Source of the DNA: Funneliformis mosseae
Taxonomy: Eukaryota > Glomeromycota > Glomeromycetes > Glomerales > Glomeraceae
Length of the DNA: 10,248 bases
Direction: 5' to 3'
NCBI GenBank assembly: GCA_910592005.1
Contig: CAJVPP010004046.1
Location: 1-10,248, forward strand
How positions within the stretch are numbered: position 1 is the stretch's first letter; each line of letters opens with the position of its first letter. Below the pieces are notes generated by a model. It did no database searches. It was given only the letters and a program-made list of their open reading frames with translations, and was not told where the DNA came from. Below, in pieces: positions 7,786-10,248 of the stretch. A program made the translations under genes and the position numbers.

Positions 7786-8628
7786 TATATATAATATATA
7801 TATATACATTGTATATATAGAGTTTTATATATTACTATTACTTATTATGTAAAATTGATATTTATGAATATCGGATTATAAGATACAATATTTTTATTTT
7901 TAGCTATATAAGTTATTATAGATATTTTAGCTTTACACTGATATTAAATTATTGTATATATAGAATTATACATATTAAGTTACTTTTTTTATTTTTTAAT
8001 TACAAATTTATTTTAGTTTAATTTCATATTTATTTACTATTATTCAAATACTATGTCTATTTTTTTAATAAAATATAATTATTAATTTTTACGAATATTT
8101 TATTACTGATTTATTTGTAAATTTATTACTTATCATACATAAAATTTTCTTTGACATTTTTTAAGATACTAAAATTATTAAGTTTAAAATTTTTTGTGTT
8201 TTTTAATAGTTTTTAATAAGAGTATATTTAAATTATTTAAAGAAAATATTATAAGTAATAATTTAAAAAAGAAGAAATAATTATATTTTTATAAATTTTT
8301 TCATTATTTTTTAACTTAATTTCTAATCTTAATCTTGATAAAATACTTAATTTGTTCAATTTAATAAATATTTCAATTTTTATTCATCATTTTCATGTAT
8401 TTATAGATAAATAATATTGTAAAAGTTTTATGAAAATTTTTTATAATTTTGAATGAGCAAAAAACATATATTATTATATTCATTTTATGTTATTATATAA
8501 AATATATATACTATTTCTTATATAATGTATTCTTTTAAAAATAGTATCTAATTTCTTATAAATTTTATTTAATTTTAAAAAACAGATTCTTGAATAAGAT
8601 CTTAAGTATTATATAATATGGTCCAGTG
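7786..8628. other. AT-rich spacer with TA microsatellite
   Basis: It begins with a run of TA dinucleotides with small interruptions (about 7786-7820). A block starting ATTGTATATATAG at 7808 recurs in diverged form at 7951, each followed by an AT-rich TTACTT-ending stretch of about 35 bp. No coding frame or RNA gene is seen before the Tc1-type element. Confidence 0.6.
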
Positions 8629-8777
8629 CAAAAAGATTGATACATAAAAATCATTACCTAATTTTCTCATCTGATATAAAATCTAATAATTATGTTATTT
8701 AAGTATACAAATGATGTGAAAGGTTAGATTGTGTTCAAAGTTTAAATAGCTTACTAACTTCAAACTTTTTTTTTCTC

Positions 8778-10194
8778 ATGGATGATTTAATTAGAGACAG
8801 AAGTCTGTTAACTGATAATAAACGAAAGATAATTTTTAACGTCTATCAACATTTTTTAAAGGTTCGACAATGCCAAAAGCAATATTATAACTTATCATTA
8901 CATAAGGAAGTTGCTGCAGTTCTTAGTATTGGAAAGGCTACAGTTACACAGATAATTGCTGAATAAAATAAAAAAACAATGGAGAATTTCAAACACAAAA
9001 AATCTTAGGTCAGCTAAAAAATACATTTGACCATAATATTCCCAAAATTTTATGAAGTTTTATTATGTTCGCAAACATCTCTGATATTCCACTTTCAACA
9101 CAAATATTATGACAAAAGTTTGAAGAAAATAGCTATAAATTATCAAAATGGCAGTTACTTCGTTTACTTCATAAATTGGGATATTATTATGGCTGTGGTG
9201 AGCGTCAAAATATATTGCATGAATTACCAGCAAATGTTGCTTTTCATAATCGTTATTTACAATATCAGTTTGAAAACTTACAAGAAAATAATAAAGTTCT
9301 GACTAGGCTAGAAGTTTTTTTGAATGAATTATATTATCATTTGCATTATACTACAAATTGTACTTGGATGCCAAGTCATGGGGTAATATATTCACCAGGA
9401 CATAGTCCCTTAATTGTTATTTTTAAAGCAATAATTATAATGCATAATGGTAATACTAATAAGTTTTTTGGGAAAGTTGTTCCTAATTTACTTCTTATAT
9501 GGAATCCATCAATAAAACCACCTTTATCAAGAGGAAGAAAACGAGCAAATACTGATACCTAGGATAATATTCCTGAAATTATTCAAAATTCCAATATTGT
9601 AGCAGACTATATTGACTATTATGGGAATTTTACAGCTGAAATATTCAAAGATCTTTTTGATAAACTCTGTGCTAATATTAAGGAATGCTATGGACTAGTA
9701 AATATTTATATAGATGGTGCTCAGTATCACAAATGTCAAATTGAATAAGTACTAACATCAAACTCGAAAAAGGATGTATTAATTGCTTGGTTAACTTCAG
9801 CTGTATTGATATTCCAGAAAATTCTACTAAAGCAGAATTATATGAGTTAGTAAAATAAAATAAAGCAAATATACCTTTTAAGTGTGTTAAGATAGCTAGA
9901 GAATATGGTTACAATTTGTTTTACACTCTGCCTTATCATTGTAAATTTCAACCAATCGAAGGAGTTTGGTCAACTGTTAAAAGTGAGGTTGCCAGGTCCG
10001 ATCCTCACTCAAATCTTTTAGCTATTAGAGACAAATTGTTGCATGCCTTTAATGAAAAGGTTACCACTAAAGTTATTATTGGATTTTGGAAAAGAGCATT
10101 TGACAAAGCTATAGAATATAAAGAAGCAAGCGATGATATATTATTGGCTGAAAGTGGTTATAAAGATTCTGAAATTGAAGAAATTGATGATTAA
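8778..10194 (+). pseudogene. IS630/Tc1-type transposase pseudogene, about DD81E
   Basis: ATG 8778 opens MDDLIRDRSLLTDNKRKIIF. The region up to 8966 has a helix-turn-helix-like block (LHKEVAAVLSIGKATVTQII) for DNA binding. The frame moves from 3 to 2 at a poly-A run near 8970, then runs to about 9800 with stops TGA 9053, TGA 9110, TAG 9560 and TAA 9746. It moves to frame 1 near 9803 with a stop at TAA 9856, and ends at TAA 10192. Triad: FLNELYYH, where Asn 9323 stands for the expected Asp; YIDGAQYH with Asp at 9713; and FQPIEGVW with Glu at 9958. About 81 residues separate the last two, far above the 34 of classic Tc1 and near the Sailor type (DD82E). The insert contains PENSTKAELYELV, similar to a SAP helix. 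Dead through stops, frameshifts and the Asp-to-Asn change. Confidence 0.85.
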
Positions 10195-10198
10195 TAAA
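10193..10198 (+). promoter_or_regulatory. Possible polyadenylation signal
   Basis: AATAAA overlaps the stop codon of the Tc1-type transposase and is followed by T-rich and A-rich runs. In such AT-rich sequence this hexamer is frequent, so the role is tentative. Confidence 0.3.
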
Positions 10199-10248
10199 AT
10201 TTTTTATAGAAATTTTATATTTTAATAAAACTTATATTAAAAATATTT

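Larger units (their letters stand above)
8629..10248 (+). mobile_element. IS630/Tc1/mariner-type element, right end off window
   Basis: The coding body is a degenerate IS630/Tc1-type transposase at 8778-10194. The left end probably lies at about 8628, where TA is followed by TGGTCCAGTGCAAAAAG, a G+C-rich change from the AT desert upstream. No inverted copy of that sequence occurs before 10248, so the right terminal repeat is either beyond the window or lost. The left boundary is therefore a guess, supported only by the composition change and the TA. Confidence 0.55.

Noticed and set aside
6143..8628. AT desert as mitochondrial or organelle DNA
   Set aside because: No rRNA, tRNA or organelle protein remnant is visible, and nuclear-type elements with spliceosomal introns flank it.
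8752..8758. TACTAAC, a perfect yeast-like branch site, in the Tc1-type leader
   Set aside because: No convincing acceptor AG follows at a normal distance before ATG 8778 and no matching donor is clear, so a leader intron is not claimed.
9027..9302. Open plus-strand frame of 91 codons
   Set aside because: It overlaps the Tc1-type transposase frame that gives recognisable text (SKWQLLRLLHKLGYYYG) and has no motif of its own.

Overview
The window looks like transposon-rich, very AT-rich nuclear DNA of a fungus, most probably an arbuscular mycorrhizal fungus (Glomeromycotina, Rhizophagus-like). Four things point there: intergenic DNA is almost entirely A and T while decayed coding stretches are visibly richer in G+C; a 56-bp intron has GTAAGT, CTAAC and TTAG signals; and, by memory only, the three broken protein families here resemble families that are hugely expanded in Glomeromycotina genomes. 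No intact host gene, rRNA, tRNA or CRISPR array is seen. Every coding region is interrupted by stops or frameshifts.

Layout: (1) 126-162 is a compact hairpin that may be the right end of a Tc1/mariner-type element lying mostly outside the window. (2) 269-1259 is a heavily decayed, probably three-exon pseudogene of an unnamed family. (3) 1797-6142 is a 4.35-kb DNA transposon with 33-bp terminal inverted repeats (31/33 identical) and a possible 3-bp TTA target duplication. It contains one long plus-strand pseudogene (2315-5847) with a DDE-like core (D-106-D-43-E) and cysteine-rich C-terminal motifs, which I cannot place in a named transposase superfamily. (4) 6143-8628 is an AT desert without genes, holding a 172-bp MITE at 7614-7785 with pogo/Tigger-like ends (CAGTTAACTCTT, TA target). 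(5) From about 8629 to beyond the window end lies an IS630/Tc1/mariner-type element. Its broken transposase (8778-10194) has about 81 residues between the second Asp and the Glu, and Asn in place of the first catalytic Asp.

The genes do not form an operon or pathway; the region is a layered pile of dead mobile elements. The item most worth following up is the 4.35-kb element, because its terminal repeats tie an apparently uncharacterised, expanded protein family to a transposon.
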